DNA of 55,096 bases from contig CALFXX010000019.1 of assembly GCA_937952975.1 (NCBI GenBank), positions 1 to 55,096 on the forward strand, in the 5' to 3' direction. Position numbers and translations under genes: made by a program. The notes below the pieces were generated by a model. It saw only the letters and a list, made by a program, of their open reading frames with translations, was not told where the DNA came from and searched no databases. Origin of the DNA: an uncultured Alcaligenaceae bacterium (GTDB lineage: Bacteria; Pseudomonadota; Gammaproteobacteria; Burkholderiales; Burkholderiaceae_B). Positions 32,090-41,449 of this stretch are shown piece by piece (the first letter of the stretch is position 1; the number at the start of each line of letters is the position of its first letter).

Positions 32090-32623
32090 ACATTGATAGT
32101 CGCCAAAGGCGGGTGCCTTGGCAGGCCATTTGTCGCTGGTTGCAGGTGCGTTTAAGCCGTATTGTTTTAGATAGTTCACTGCGCGAATGACGCCGGCGTG
32201 AGTTACCCAAATCACATCCTGGTGGGAAGCGCACGCGCTGAGTGCTTGGCTTGTTCTAATGAGCAGGTCGCGCACGCTTTCTGCGTCGCCAAACTGATGT
32301 GCATCAAAATTGCTTATCCAAGTATCGAAGGCAGCCTGAGGAATCGCATTCCAAGCGATGCCTTCCCAGGCGCCAAAATTTATTTCATTTAAGCGTGGAT
32401 CTATTTGATGTGAGAGATCGTCGCGTTCTGACTGAATGGCCTGCGCAAGTTGTCGAGCCCGTTGCAGGCCAGAACTGTAGATCCTGGCATTCTTAGGCAA
32501 GAGCGGTGCAATTTTTGTTGCCGCTTGCTGAGTTGCACCCGGTTCGGCTGCGATGTCGAGCTGACCATAACAGAGCCCCTCTGCGATCAGAGGTTTCGCA
32601 TGACGCAAGAGCCAAAGTTTCAT
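32078..32623 (-). CDS. cobC: Histidine phosphatase, probable alpha-ribazole phosphatase
   Basis: CobC removes the 5-phosphate of alpha-ribazole phosphate or adenosylcobalamin phosphate. The phosphohistidine motif is LWLLRHAKPL (RHA instead of the common RHG), with SSGLQRARQLAQAI, the acid LNEINFGAWEG and the second histidine in WVTHAGVIRAV. The start is ATG 32623 (181 aa), overlapping the cobS stop (ATGA). It is the last gene of the nine-gene cobalamin operon; that place supports the specific function over general phosphoglycerate-mutase-like roles. Confidence 0.85.
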   Translation of the reverse strand: MKLWLLRHAKPLIAEGLCYGQLDIAAEPGATQQAATKIAPLLPKNARIYSSGLQRARQLAQAIQSERDDLSHQIDPRLNEINFGAWEGIAWNAIPQAAFDTWISNFDAHQFGDAESVRDLLIRTSQALSACASHQDVIWVTHAGVIRAVNYLKQYGLNAPATSDKWPAKAPAFGDYQCLTF

Positions 32624-33423
32624 TGAGCCAAGGCCAATAGGATGCCTAGATAAAAGGCGAGTTCGCATACTTGTTGCGTAGCGCCGAGTGCATCACCGGT
32701 AAAGCCATTTAAGCGACGAGTCAGTAAGTGCAACATCAGCCCAAACGCCAAAAGGCTACAGCCTGTTCCCCAGAGTAAAAGGGTAGGCGAATGCTTTGAC
32801 GCAAAGGCGACGTCGGCGAGCAGTAGCCAGACCGATGCAACGAGTAACGTCAGCGGGGGGATTTTATTGGCGAGAGGTTTGGTTTTGGTTGTCACGTCAT
32901 CGCCAACGTTGGGCAGGCGTGCTGCAATGAGTAGAGGCATGACTCTTGAGCAAACGTGCGCCGCAAACAAACTCCAGGCAGCCAGTGAAAGATTTATTTG
33001 CCCCAGCATTGTGAGTAGCGCGAGTTTGGTAGAGAGGGCCATGACGAGTGCTGTTGCGCCATAGCTACCAATACGCGAGTCTTTCATGATCTCAAGCGCA
33101 CGATCTCGCGTGACCATGCCGCCCAAGCCATCTGACGTATCGGCTAAGCCGTCTTCGTGAAACGCGCCGGTGAGCATCACGCTGAGGACTGTGCTGAGGC
33201 AGGCCGCGAGCCAAGGCGCCGTACTGAGAGCTGGAAGCAGCGCGGCAAATAAATAGAAGGCCGTACCGGTTAATGCACCCACGATACACCCTACGCCTGG
33301 AAAGTGCGCCAAGCTGGCCCGTTGCATCGTAGCGTTAAAGCCTACCCATTGCGCTACGCTTTCAGGCAAAGGGATACGCGTAAAGTATTGCAACGCCAGT
33401 AAAAAGTGACGCACGAACTGCAT
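32620..33423 (-). CDS. cobS: Adenosylcobinamide-GDP ribazoletransferase (cobalamin synthase)
   Basis: CobS joins adenosylcobinamide-GDP with alpha-ribazole(-phosphate) in the inner membrane. The 267-aa protein is strongly hydrophobic and carries the conserved FFP-like start LLALQYFTRIPLP, the acidic metal motif GAFHEDGLADTSDGLGG and ALEIMKDSRIGSYGA. It lies 15 bp after cobT and overlaps cobC. Confidence 0.95.
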   Translation of the reverse strand: MQFVRHFLLALQYFTRIPLPESVAQWVGFNATMQRASLAHFPGVGCIVGALTGTAFYLFAALLPALSTAPWLAACLSTVLSVMLTGAFHEDGLADTSDGLGGMVTRDRALEIMKDSRIGSYGATALVMALSTKLALLTMLGQINLSLAAWSLFAAHVCSRVMPLLIAARLPNVGDDVTTKTKPLANKIPPLTLLVASVWLLLADVAFASKHSPTLLLWGTGCSLLAFGLMLHLLTRRLNGFTGDALGATQQVCELAFYLGILLALAQ

Positions 33424-33438
33424 AAAGAGTCTTCCTTG

Positions 33439-34479
33439 TTATGAATCAGCGAGCGAGACGCCCGCTGATTCGAAGCTGGCCATCTGAGCCAGTACGTTGC
33501 AGGCGGACACGAGTAAGGGCCAAGCCAGCGCAGCGCCCGAGCCTTCGCCTAAGCGCAACTGTAGATCAAGCAAAGATTTGGCGTGTAGTTGCTCGAGCAG
33601 CAGCGCGTGACCACGTTCGTCAGAGCTGTGCGCAAAGACACAACGTTGTAATACCAGTGGCTCGATTTTGCTGGCAACCAATACAGCCGCACTGGTGATA
33701 AAGCCATCCACGACGATGACACGATTGCTGGCGGCGGCCTCAAAGATGGCACCAACCATGGTTGCAATTTCAAAGCCGCCAAAAGCCGCGAGCGCTTGCA
33801 ACGGTTCATGTGCGTACGCGTGTAAAGCTAATACTTGCTGCAAAATTTTTGTTTTGCGGACGATACCTTGTTGATCTAAGCCGGTACCCGCACCGACGCA
33901 TTGTTCAATGGGTAGGTCGGCGAGCCGCGCAAGCAGCAGCGAGGCGGCTGACGTATTGCCAATCCCCATTTCACCCAACAACAGTGCATTGCCAGATAAG
34001 GATTTGACCAAGTCTTGCCCATTTGACATGGCCAGCGTACATTGTTCGGCAGACATGGCGGCTTGTTGGGAGGAGTCAGCGGTGCCGTAAGCGACCTTGC
34101 AGGCGTACAAGCCCTGTTGTGTCGTGAAAGTGTGCATCACCCCGCAGTCGGCAATGGTGAGCGTTAAGCCATGTTGGCGGGCAAGCACACTGACTGCCGC
34201 ACCGCCGGCTAAAAAGTTGTTCACCATTTGCCAGGTGACATCACTGGGGTAGGCCGATACGCCGTGTTTTGCCAAGCCGTGATCGGCGGCAAAGACGACA
34301 AGTTGAGGTGCTTGCAGTACAGGCGACTCTGTTTGAAAGATCAGGCCAAGTTGTTGAGCGAGTGTTTCTAACTGGCCTAGCGAACCCAGGGGTTTGGTTT
34401 TGTTGTTGAGCTTTTGCTGCAGCTGAGCCGACAGTGCTGGCTGGGTCAAGTCTTGAATCTTCGGTTGGTTGAAAGTCAT
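33439..34479 (-). CDS. cobT: Nicotinate-nucleotide-dimethylbenzimidazole phosphoribosyltransferase
   Basis: CobT activates the lower ligand base by making alpha-ribazole phosphate. Of 346 aa, key stretches are KTKPLGSLGQLETLA, VFAADHGLAKHGVSAYPSDVT, LLGEMGIGNTSAASLLLA, GAGTGLDQQGI, ALAAFGGFEIATMVGA and a C-terminal LRLGEGSGAALAWPLL carrying the catalytic glutamate. It lies between cobQ and cobS in the operon, spaced by 19 and 15 bp. Confidence 0.97.
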   Translation of the reverse strand: MTFNQPKIQDLTQPALSAQLQQKLNNKTKPLGSLGQLETLAQQLGLIFQTESPVLQAPQLVVFAADHGLAKHGVSAYPSDVTWQMVNNFLAGGAAVSVLARQHGLTLTIADCGVMHTFTTQQGLYACKVAYGTADSSQQAAMSAEQCTLAMSNGQDLVKSLSGNALLLGEMGIGNTSAASLLLARLADLPIEQCVGAGTGLDQQGIVRKTKILQQVLALHAYAHEPLQALAAFGGFEIATMVGAIFEAAASNRVIVVDGFITSAAVLVASKIEPLVLQRCVFAHSSDERGHALLLEQLHAKSLLDLQLRLGEGSGAALAWPLLVSACNVLAQMASFESAGVSLADS

Positions 34480-34498
34480 GCGCTAGACCTGTGCTTAA

Positions 34499-35947
34499 TC
34501 AAGCAATTAATTGTTTCAGAAAGCCTGCGTCGATATTGCGATCGAGGTGGTCCGCTAAGCCCTCAAAGACATTATCTAAGGTGGGTGCCTGCACACCGAA
34601 CAACGCAGCCAGTACAACTGGGTCTTCAAACAAACCGTGAAGATAAAGGCCTAACACTGCGCCCGAGACGCTTTGCCAAGCGAGATCTTTGATGACTTCG
34701 CGCGCTTGACCGACCGCTGAATGTGTATGCCCTTGATGAATTTCATAACCTCGGCACTTGATGTTCGAAAGGGTAGCCCAAGGCCCAGAGACTGAAGCAA
34801 ACTGCACTTCACTGTGCCGAACGGCTTTAATCTTAGAAAACTCGGTCACGACAGGCAGTAGCCCAAGCCCCTCGGCAGTACCATCAACGCCATGCGGGTC
34901 GAGCATACGCTGGCCTAACATTTGAAGGCCGCCGCAAATGCCGAGTACGGCTCCCCCATGTTCAGCGTGAGTCTGTACAACATTCGCTAAACCCTGTTCC
35001 TGTAGCCACCTGAGATCAGCGCTGGTTTGCTTAGAACCTGGCAAGATTAGCCAGTCATTTATTGTGAGTTTAGATAACTGATTTAGATGACGCACCCATA
35101 CCAGTCGTAGATTGGGTATTTTTTTGAGAGGTTCAAATTCATCAAGATTGCTGGCACAAGGGTACGCAATAATTGCAACCGTTCGAGCGTCCTGAGCAAA
35201 GGGCAGACTGCGATCGTCAAACAAACCGTCTTCTTCGGGTAGGCCATGTTCGCGCCAGAAAGGCAGCGTTGCGACAGTTGGTACTCCGGTTAACGTTAAA
35301 AGCTGTTCTGGCGCGGGGCTTAATAAACGGACGTCTCCGCGAAACTTGTTTAATACGAAGCCGTGAATCAGTGCTTGATCTGCTTTAGGTAGCAAACTCC
35401 ACGTACCATACAAGTGCGCGAAAGCGCCACCTCGATCAATGTCTGTGATGAGTAAACAACGCGCCTGGGCTTGCTGCGCGACCCGCAGATTGACGATGTC
35501 ACGATCCATTAAATTAATTTCAGCCGGAGAGCCCGCGCCTTCGATGATTACGACATCGTTCTCTGCGCGCAAAGCGTTCAGTGCATCAGTAATGTAAGGC
35601 CAAAGTTTTTCGCTGCGCTCGCGCCAAGGCGTTTGGGTTAGCTCGGTGTTGACTTGACCTAGCAGTATGACTTGACTCGTTGAATTGGCCTCGGGTTTCA
35701 AGAGCACGGGGTTCATCCGTACTTCGGGTATGCTTTTTGCCGCCAACGCTTGAAAATACTGAGCAGAACCGATTTCGCCCAAGCCAAGTTCGGTTGCGAC
35801 AACACGCGCATGATTGCTCATGTTCTGCGCTTTAAAGGGCGCGACTTTGAAGCCGCGCTGCGCGTACCAACGGCACAGGGCCGTTGCAAGCCAGCTTTTA
35901 CCAGCGCCGCTTGTAGTGCCAAGCACCATGACGCAGCGCGCGGTCAT
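34499..35947 (-). CDS. cobQ: Cobyric acid synthase
   Basis: CobQ amidates four carboxylates of adenosylcobyrinic a,c-diamide, using glutamine and ATP. The N-terminal dethiobiotin-synthetase-like domain shows MVLGTTSGAGKSWLATALCRW and FKAQNMSNHARV, and the C-terminal class I glutaminase domain shows LGICGGLQMLG with the nucleophile cysteine and a late GYEIHQGHTHS and YLHGLFEDP. The 482-aa length is normal. Since no ring-making genes are nearby, it may act on imported incomplete corrinoids. Confidence 0.96.
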   Translation of the reverse strand: MTARCVMVLGTTSGAGKSWLATALCRWYAQRGFKVAPFKAQNMSNHARVVATELGLGEIGSAQYFQALAAKSIPEVRMNPVLLKPEANSTSQVILLGQVNTELTQTPWRERSEKLWPYITDALNALRAENDVVIIEGAGSPAEINLMDRDIVNLRVAQQAQARCLLITDIDRGGAFAHLYGTWSLLPKADQALIHGFVLNKFRGDVRLLSPAPEQLLTLTGVPTVATLPFWREHGLPEEDGLFDDRSLPFAQDARTVAIIAYPCASNLDEFEPLKKIPNLRLVWVRHLNQLSKLTINDWLILPGSKQTSADLRWLQEQGLANVVQTHAEHGGAVLGICGGLQMLGQRMLDPHGVDGTAEGLGLLPVVTEFSKIKAVRHSEVQFASVSGPWATLSNIKCRGYEIHQGHTHSAVGQAREVIKDLAWQSVSGAVLGLYLHGLFEDPVVLAALFGVQAPTLDNVFEGLADHLDRNIDAGFLKQLIA

Positions 35948-35975
35948 TTGTTTTCAGCTTTGAACAATGCGGGCA

Positions 35976-36545
35976 TTAATCTTCTATCCCGCGTTGTGCC
36001 GGGACACCCGCATCGAAGGCGTGCTTGATCATGGTCATCTCGGTGACGGTATCTGCAATCTCAATGATTTCTGCCGGACAACGGCGGCCCGTTATGACAA
36101 CGTGTACTTCAGGGGGGCGCGTGCGCAAGGTCTGGAGCACCTCTTCGAGAGGAACCCAGCCAAACGTAATCGGATAGGTCAGTTCGTCGAGTGTCACCAT
36201 AAAGAAATCGCCGCTTAAGATCGCTGCGCTTGCCTTGGCCCAGCCGTCGCGCGCAAGTTGTGCCGAATGTTCAAGATCTTGACTCTTCCAACTAAAGCCA
36301 TCGCCCAAACCTTCGATCGGTACATTTAATTGTTCAAAGACGCGGTGTTCGCCAAAGCGCGCGCTCGGCACTTTCATAAACTGAAAAATCTTCACGGCTT
36401 TGCCGCGCCCGTGTGCGCGCATGGCCAAACCGAAGGCAGCGGTGCTTTTGCCTTTGCCGTCACCGGTATTAATGATCAACAAGCCTCTGCGTTCGCCGGT
36501 TGATTTATCGTAAGGTTTTTCGGTTGGGGGTGAAACAATTTCCAT
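35976..36545 (-). CDS. cobO: Corrinoid adenosyltransferase, CobO/BtuR type
   Basis: The enzyme adds adenosine from ATP to cob(I)alamin or cob(I)yrinate. The P-loop is LLIINTGDGKGKSTAAFGLAMRAHGRG, with IFQFMK, the core DELTYPITFGWVPLEEVL and VVITGRRCPAEIIEIAD. I take ATG 36545 (189 aa, usual length 190-200). A longer frame to 36626 would run into btuD and is rejected. It lies 16 bp after btuD and 28 bp before cobQ. Confidence 0.95.
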   Translation of the reverse strand: MEIVSPPTEKPYDKSTGERRGLLIINTGDGKGKSTAAFGLAMRAHGRGKAVKIFQFMKVPSARFGEHRVFEQLNVPIEGLGDGFSWKSQDLEHSAQLARDGWAKASAAILSGDFFMVTLDELTYPITFGWVPLEEVLQTLRTRPPEVHVVITGRRCPAEIIEIADTVTEMTMIKHAFDAGVPAQRGIED

Positions 36546-36561
36546 ATCAAAGTATCCAGTG

Positions 36562-37362
36562 TTAAACGAGTTTTGGCAGGGCCACCCAGCCGCTGCCGAG
36601 AGGTTGTATGGCAATGCGTTGTTCAAAGACGTTTTCTATGTTGATGTGTAAGGTGGTGTCGTCACGCTTGCCCGCATATTGAACTTGTCCGTGAGACATC
36701 ACGACCACATCATCGGCATATAGTGCGAGCGTCACGTCGTGCAAAACGCTGACCACAGTTTTGCCCTGAGCGACTAAGTCATGCACGAGTTGTATCCAGT
36801 CGGCCTGGTGGGGCGGGTCAAGATTTGCTAAAGGCTCATCCATCAATAAGACGTCTGCTTCAACAGCGAGTAGTCGGGCTAGCAACACGCGTTGTTTTTC
36901 GCCACCAGACAGCGTGCCAAGCGCTCGGTTGCGCCAGTCCCAGGCGTGCGTGAGTTTTAAGGCGTGCTCGACGGCCGTATGATCCGCCTGACTTTGTCCG
37001 TTCAGCCAAGATTGATACGGGATTCGACCCAGCATTACAACATCATAGGCAGTCAGATCGTCGGCGCTTTGCACCGAGCTCTGCGCAAGCCACGCGACGC
37101 GACGCGCACGATATTGAGCAGCGTATTGTCTTAAGGGTTGATTGAACAGAAGTATCTCGCCTTGAAAAGGCAGAACCCCCGCCAACGCTAAAAGCAATGA
37201 AGACTTACCGGCGCCGTTGGGCCCAATGATGGCACACCAGCGGCCCGTCGATATTTTTAGGTTCAGGCCCGTGATCACGCTGCGTTGACCGCGCTTGATC
37301 TTTAAGCTTCGTGTTTCGAAGGCGATGGGCACGGCCTTGAGCGTTGCGCTTGAGTCAGTCAT
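36562..37362 (-). CDS. btuD: ABC transporter ATPase for cobalamin
   Basis: The 266-aa ATPase has Walker A (GPNGAGKSSLLLALAG), a Q-loop (AWLAQSS), the signature LSGGEKQRVLLARLL and Walker B (VLLMDEPLANLD), with the H-loop in SVLHDVTLA. It belongs to the FecE/BtuD group of class II importers. The overlap with btuC (8 bp) and position in the B12 operon support cobalamin as substrate. Confidence 0.93.
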   Translation of the reverse strand: MTDSSATLKAVPIAFETRSLKIKRGQRSVITGLNLKISTGRWCAIIGPNGAGKSSLLLALAGVLPFQGEILLFNQPLRQYAAQYRARRVAWLAQSSVQSADDLTAYDVVMLGRIPYQSWLNGQSQADHTAVEHALKLTHAWDWRNRALGTLSGGEKQRVLLARLLAVEADVLLMDEPLANLDPPHQADWIQLVHDLVAQGKTVVSVLHDVTLALYADDVVVMSHGQVQYAGKRDDTTLHINIENVFEQRIAIQPLGSGWVALPKLV

Positions 37363-38377
37363 GGGTGGGCCCTTGATGATTCATGAGCCACATCAAATAG
37401 CCACCCCCTAGAATTGCGGTGAGCACGCCCACAGAGAGTTCTTGGGGTGCGATTAAGCCGCGCGCCAAGAGATCTGCGAGGGACAAGAGTAAGGCGCCCA
37501 TCAGGCTCGCGAGCGGCAGTAGCCAGGCGTAGCGGACTCGAACGATTGCACGGACAAGATGTGGGGCGGCCAAACCAACAAAAGCGATCAGGCCTGTTTG
37601 CGCGACTGCGGTTCCGGTTGCAAAGGCCAGAATGCCAATTAAGACCACACGAAGCTTGTTTAAGGGCAGTCCTAAGCTCAGCGCGGTGGCTTCGCCCAAG
37701 GCTAAGGCGTCTAAGCCTCGGGCCAACGTAACGCCCGCGGCAGAGCAGGTGAGCCACACGACTGCCATGATGACGCAAGCAGCCCAACCGACAAAGGCGG
37801 TTGAGCCGAGCATAAAGGATTGCATTGCCTGCAAAATGTCGGGGCGCGTCAGGGAGAGTAACGAGGTGAGTGCACCTAAGACGACGCCGACGATGACGCC
37901 AGCCAATAACAGTCTCAGCGTTTGTTGAACGCCTTTGGCCAAGCTGAGTGTTAAACAGACCGCGAGTACCGCCCCCATAAATGCGGCGCCCGTTAACCCA
38001 AGCTTCATGAACCAATGCGTCGCTAAGGGCGAAATGCCAAAGCTCACCAAGATGATTGCAACACCGAGCGAAGCACCCGAGGCGCTTCCTAGTAAAAAAG
38101 GATCTGCGAGTGGATTACGAAAGAGACCTTGAGCGATAGCACCTGCTAAACCGAGTAGACCGCCAGCGAGTAGCGCGCCGAGTGTTCGTGGCGCACGAAC
38201 CTCCCAAATAATTTGCGTTGCGACAGGATCAGAGCCAAGGCTCCAGAGGGGTTCAAGGCCTGTGCTTCCCACGCTTAAGCCAAGTAGTAGTGCCGTGGTG
38301 CATAGTAAGCACAAAAGACCCGTCAGAAGCAGCGCCCGAGGCTTGGTCGGATAGGAGCGTGAGGGCGAAGTGTTCAT
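37355..38377 (-). CDS. btuC: ABC transporter permease for cobalamin
   Basis: A FecCD/BtuC-family permease of 340 aa (ATG 38377) with about ten helices. Typical segments are VRAPRTLGALLAGGLLGLAGAIAQGLFRNPLADPFLLG and FVGLAAPHLVRAIV. The ATG overlaps the btuF stop by four bases. A longer frame to 38515 lies over btuF and is rejected. Confidence 0.94.
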   Translation of the reverse strand: MNTSPSRSYPTKPRALLLTGLLCLLCTTALLLGLSVGSTGLEPLWSLGSDPVATQIIWEVRAPRTLGALLAGGLLGLAGAIAQGLFRNPLADPFLLGSASGASLGVAIILVSFGISPLATHWFMKLGLTGAAFMGAVLAVCLTLSLAKGVQQTLRLLLAGVIVGVVLGALTSLLSLTRPDILQAMQSFMLGSTAFVGWAACVIMAVVWLTCSAAGVTLARGLDALALGEATALSLGLPLNKLRVVLIGILAFATGTAVAQTGLIAFVGLAAPHLVRAIVRVRYAWLLPLASLMGALLLSLADLLARGLIAPQELSVGVLTAILGGGYLMWLMNHQGPTHD

Positions 38378-39318
38378 GAGGCAAAGCGCTTCAGACAGTC
38401 GGCCATCAACCGTGCGGCTTCGGACAAACGCGGGCCTGGCCGTACCAAAATATCTTGCTCGACGGCGGCAAAAGTGCAAATACGATGGTTTTTGATCGCT
38501 TTCATGGTCGACCATCCTGGGCGTTCAAGCATCGCGGTTATATCGCGCTCGCTAATCATAATGAGGTCGGGTTGTGCGCGAATCACGAACTCAGGATTGA
38601 GGCGTGGAAACGCCTCTGGCAGAGCTTGCAAGATGTTTTGCGCGCCAAGGCGGCTGAGAGTCTCACCGATAAACGAGCGCGGGCCAGCACCGAAGGGGGC
38701 GCGATTAACCTCGATGTACACACGAAGTTGTTGAGCATTGATCGGAAGCTGTTGCGCCGCTGCCGACAAGGCGTTGTTCATGTCTTGCCAAAGTTTCTTG
38801 GGCTCTGCTGGATCAATCCCTAGGGCTTGAGCGACCTTGTCTAGTAGTTCTTGGACATCTAAGTGGCTAGTTGTTTCTAAAGCAACCACCTTTACACCTA
38901 GCGCTTCAAGTCGTTCAGCAACGCGGGACGATTGTGCGACGAAGACGATGTCAGGCTTTAAGGCCACGATCGCTTCAATATTGGGATCCATCCCGCCGCC
39001 GAGAGTCGGCAAGGTCGTGACCTGAGTTGGCCAGTTTGAATAACGATCGATGCCGACTAAGCGAGCGCATTGCCCAAGTGCGCAGACGGTCTCGGTGAGG
39101 GACGGCAGGAGAGTGATGACCCGTTGGGGGGGTGTGGTCCATCGTGTGGTAACGCCACGATCATCTGTCACAAATGTTTGCGCGTCAGCGGTTTTGCTTC
39201 CCAGACTGAGCAAGAAAAGAAAGATCAGTAACACAGACCATACGCGCTCGCCCCACACTTTGCCTGCCGCGGTTGCGTAGCGCGTACGAATAAACGTTGA
39301 AGCCTGAGCGGTATTCAC
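38374..39318 (-). CDS. btuF: Periplasmic cobalamin-binding protein, BtuF type (copy 2)
   Basis: The 314-aa protein has an unusually long basic N-region before the signal helix (VWSVLLIFLFLLSLG, then TADA). The class III fold is shown by QRVITLLPSLTETVCALGQCARLVGIDRYSNWP, then ALKPDIVFVAQ and a C-terminal VRPGPRLSEAA. It is embedded between cobU and btuC with 4-bp overlaps on both sides, so it should be the cognate receptor of BtuCD. It is only distantly similar to copy 1 at 3394-4278. Confidence 0.92.
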   Translation of the reverse strand: MNTAQASTFIRTRYATAAGKVWGERVWSVLLIFLFLLSLGSKTADAQTFVTDDRGVTTRWTTPPQRVITLLPSLTETVCALGQCARLVGIDRYSNWPTQVTTLPTLGGGMDPNIEAIVALKPDIVFVAQSSRVAERLEALGVKVVALETTSHLDVQELLDKVAQALGIDPAEPKKLWQDMNNALSAAAQQLPINAQQLRVYIEVNRAPFGAGPRSFIGETLSRLGAQNILQALPEAFPRLNPEFVIRAQPDLIMISERDITAMLERPGWSTMKAIKNHRICTFAAVEQDILVRPGPRLSEAARLMADCLKRFAS

Positions 39319-39926
39319 GCGTGCCCCTTGAGTGTCAGGGGTAAACCTGCACTCATGAGCGTGACGCGCTCACAGCTTGCTGCCACCATTTGGTTAAGTA
39401 GCCCTAGCGCATCGACAAAGGCGCGTACCTCTCGACCTAAAGGAATGACGCCCAACCCAATTTCATTTCCAACCAAGATGAGAGGCCCTGGCGCTTGCGT
39501 GATCGCGCTGCATAAGTCTGTTGCTATGGTGGGCCAAGCGGTTGATGCCTGGTCGAGACCCTTCACGCGAGCAGCCTCTGATACAGGTGCAGGATTTGAG
39601 TCTGGCGGCATCAGTCGCGCCGTGAGCCATAGGGTCAGACAATCGACCACGATGAGCGTATTGGGTTCACTGTGTGAGGTGATCGTCGCGGCAAGCGCCA
39701 GAGGTTCTTCGATGGTTCGCATACCCGGAACGCGCACTGACCTGTCTTGCCGATGACGGTCAATGCGTGTTCGCATTTCGTCATCAAAGGCTTGAGCTGT
39801 GGCAATCATAATTGCCGAGCGCTGACCTCCAGAGCCCAGCCAATGTTGTGCAAGCGACTCAGCGCGGCGCGACTTGCCGCTCTTTTGACCGCCTAAAATC
39901 AATTCACTGCGCACGACGTGAGTCAT
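39315..39926 (-). CDS. cobU: Adenosylcobinamide kinase/guanylyltransferase
   Basis: CobU (CobP) phosphorylates adenosylcobinamide and adds GMP. The P-loop is LILGGQKSGKSRRAESLA, with the guanylyl-accepting histidine region RIDRHRQDR, the VDCLTLWLTA block and VGNEIGLGVIPLGREVRAFVDALG. From ATG 39926 the protein has 203 aa. The frame reaches 40010 into the leader and is not used. It is the first gene of the operon under the cobalamin riboswitch. Confidence 0.95.
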   Translation of the reverse strand: MTHVVRSELILGGQKSGKSRRAESLAQHWLGSGGQRSAIMIATAQAFDDEMRTRIDRHRQDRSVRVPGMRTIEEPLALAATITSHSEPNTLIVVDCLTLWLTARLMPPDSNPAPVSEAARVKGLDQASTAWPTIATDLCSAITQAPGPLILVGNEIGLGVIPLGREVRAFVDALGLLNQMVAASCERVTLMSAGLPLTLKGHA

Positions 39927-40020
39927 GTGGCACGATCCACAAGAACGGCATAGCCCTTGACCGCAATCCCCGACGGTACTTGGGTGTTTCTGCAGCGTGT
40001 ATGAGTGCACACTACAACCT

Positions 40021-40201
40021 TGTTGGCCGGTATCCGGGCTAGCGAAGCAACCTCTGTCGCCTTCCCAGTCGTTTGTTCAGGCGACCAGTGGCTCATGTGA
40101 CAGAAGCGAAGCCCCGAGGCTTGTTCGCTTGACCGTTGCGGGGGCAGCGCAGGCTAGACACTGCGCGCGAGCGCCGAGGTCTTTCTGCTTCCCGTTGAAC
40201 T
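40021..40201 (-). promoter_or_regulatory. Cobalamin (AdoCbl) riboswitch upstream of the cob operon
   Basis: Read leftward: AACGGGAAGCAGAAAG, then CTGCGCTGCCCCCGCAACGG, GAGCCACTGG, CTGGGAAGGC, and the B12-box AGCCCGGATACCGGCC. All main conserved blocks are present, so this is a full-length aptamer, about 95 bp before cobU. No clear terminator follows, so it may control translation. From 40202 to the Bug start at 40470 I see no certain gene. Confidence 0.96.
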
Positions 40202-40469
40202 GCAGCATGTGAACCACGCCGCGAGCACCAACAACGCCATTTTAGCGGCAAAGTCCGTTTAGGCTTTAATTGCCCAAGGCGGCATTAATTTTTTGGGTGA
40301 AGCGAGCCATCTAAACATACCGTCAGGCACCACGGTAGATCGATTCAAGCTGGCGATGACTGAACACTAGATGCTGTGGCTGCAATGCAATGGCTAAGTC
40401 TGCTGAATGGCTAAGCGGGCTAGAAAAGTAGTCTAATTGCGGTATGCATTTAAAAATAAAGGGAAACGC

Positions 40470-41441
40470 ATGAACCGAATCGTTAAACGACTTGGCGCCT
40501 TGGTGCTGCTCGCGTTGTGTGCTCAAACAGTCGGTGCACAGTCGGCCTATCCAAACCGACCGATTAAGTTGATTGTGCCGTTTCCAGCGGGAGGCGGTAC
40601 CGATATTGTTGGTCGAATTATTTCGCAGAAATTTGCGGCAGAGTTGAATCAGACGATTGTGATCGATAACAAAAGCGGTGCGGCGGGGATGATCGGTGCT
40701 GAACTGGCGTCCAAGGCGACTCCTGACGGCTACACGCTTTTGCTTTCAACAAATAGCACGCATGTGCTCGGGCCCTTGCTCAACCCCGCTACACCCTTTA
40801 ATCCGTTAAAAGATTTCAGCCCGATCGGTTATGCGGCCCAGTCACCCTCGATGATGATCGTGCCACTGACGTCTGCGGCTAAAACGGTGAAAGAATTTAT
40901 TCAACTTGCGCAACAACAGCCCGGTAAGCTGAACTTTGGCTCGGCGGGTACCGGTGGCATTCCACACCTATCTGGCGAGCGTTTCCAGGCCTTGGCTGGT
41001 ATCAAGCTGACGCATGTTCCTTATAAAGGCACTGCTTTGGCGATGCCCGACTTAATGGCCGGACGCCTTGACGTGCTGTTTGATAGCTTTTCGTCAGCGT
41101 ACCCCCATGTGCGGGATGGCAAGGTTAGGGCTTTGGGTATTTCCGCCGCTGAGCGTTCGGCGCTCGTGCCGGACGTTCCGTTGATTTCGCAAGATTTACC
41201 GGGCTTTGTATCGTTGACGTGGTTTGGTGTCTTTGGGCCTGCCGGGTTGGCGCCCGAGATCGTGACAACGCTGAATCAAGCGCTGAACAAAGCGCTTCAA
41301 GACCCAGCGGTTGTGCAGCAACTTGCCGGTGTTGGTATTGAAGCGGTTGGTGGCAGCGTTGCCGACTTCAAACAAAAAATTGCAGAAGATACGGCACGCT
41401 GGTCAAAGGTGATTCAAGACGCGAACATTACGCTTCAGTGA
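40470..41441 (+). CDS. Bug-family TTT substrate-binding protein (3)
   Basis: A 323-aa receptor with signal peptide ending TVGAQ. Motifs: YPNRPIKLIVPFPAGGGTDIVGR, IDNKSGAAGMIGAELA, ATPDGYTLLLSTNS, LNFGSAGTGGIPHLSGE, THVPYKGTALA. The ATG at 40470 follows AAAGGGAAA. It is a single gene divergent from the cob operon and convergent with the FMN oxidase; the next Bug gene is at 42770. No membrane subunits are adjacent. Confidence 0.93.
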   Translation: MNRIVKRLGALVLLALCAQTVGAQSAYPNRPIKLIVPFPAGGGTDIVGRIISQKFAAELNQTIVIDNKSGAAGMIGAELASKATPDGYTLLLSTNSTHVLGPLLNPATPFNPLKDFSPIGYAAQSPSMMIVPLTSAAKTVKEFIQLAQQQPGKLNFGSAGTGGIPHLSGERFQALAGIKLTHVPYKGTALAMPDLMAGRLDVLFDSFSSAYPHVRDGKVRALGISAAERSALVPDVPLISQDLPGFVSLTWFGVFGPAGLAPEIVTTLNQALNKALQDPAVVQQLAGVGIEAVGGSVADFKQKIAEDTARWSKVIQDANITLQ

Positions 41442-41449
41442 GCCAGAGC

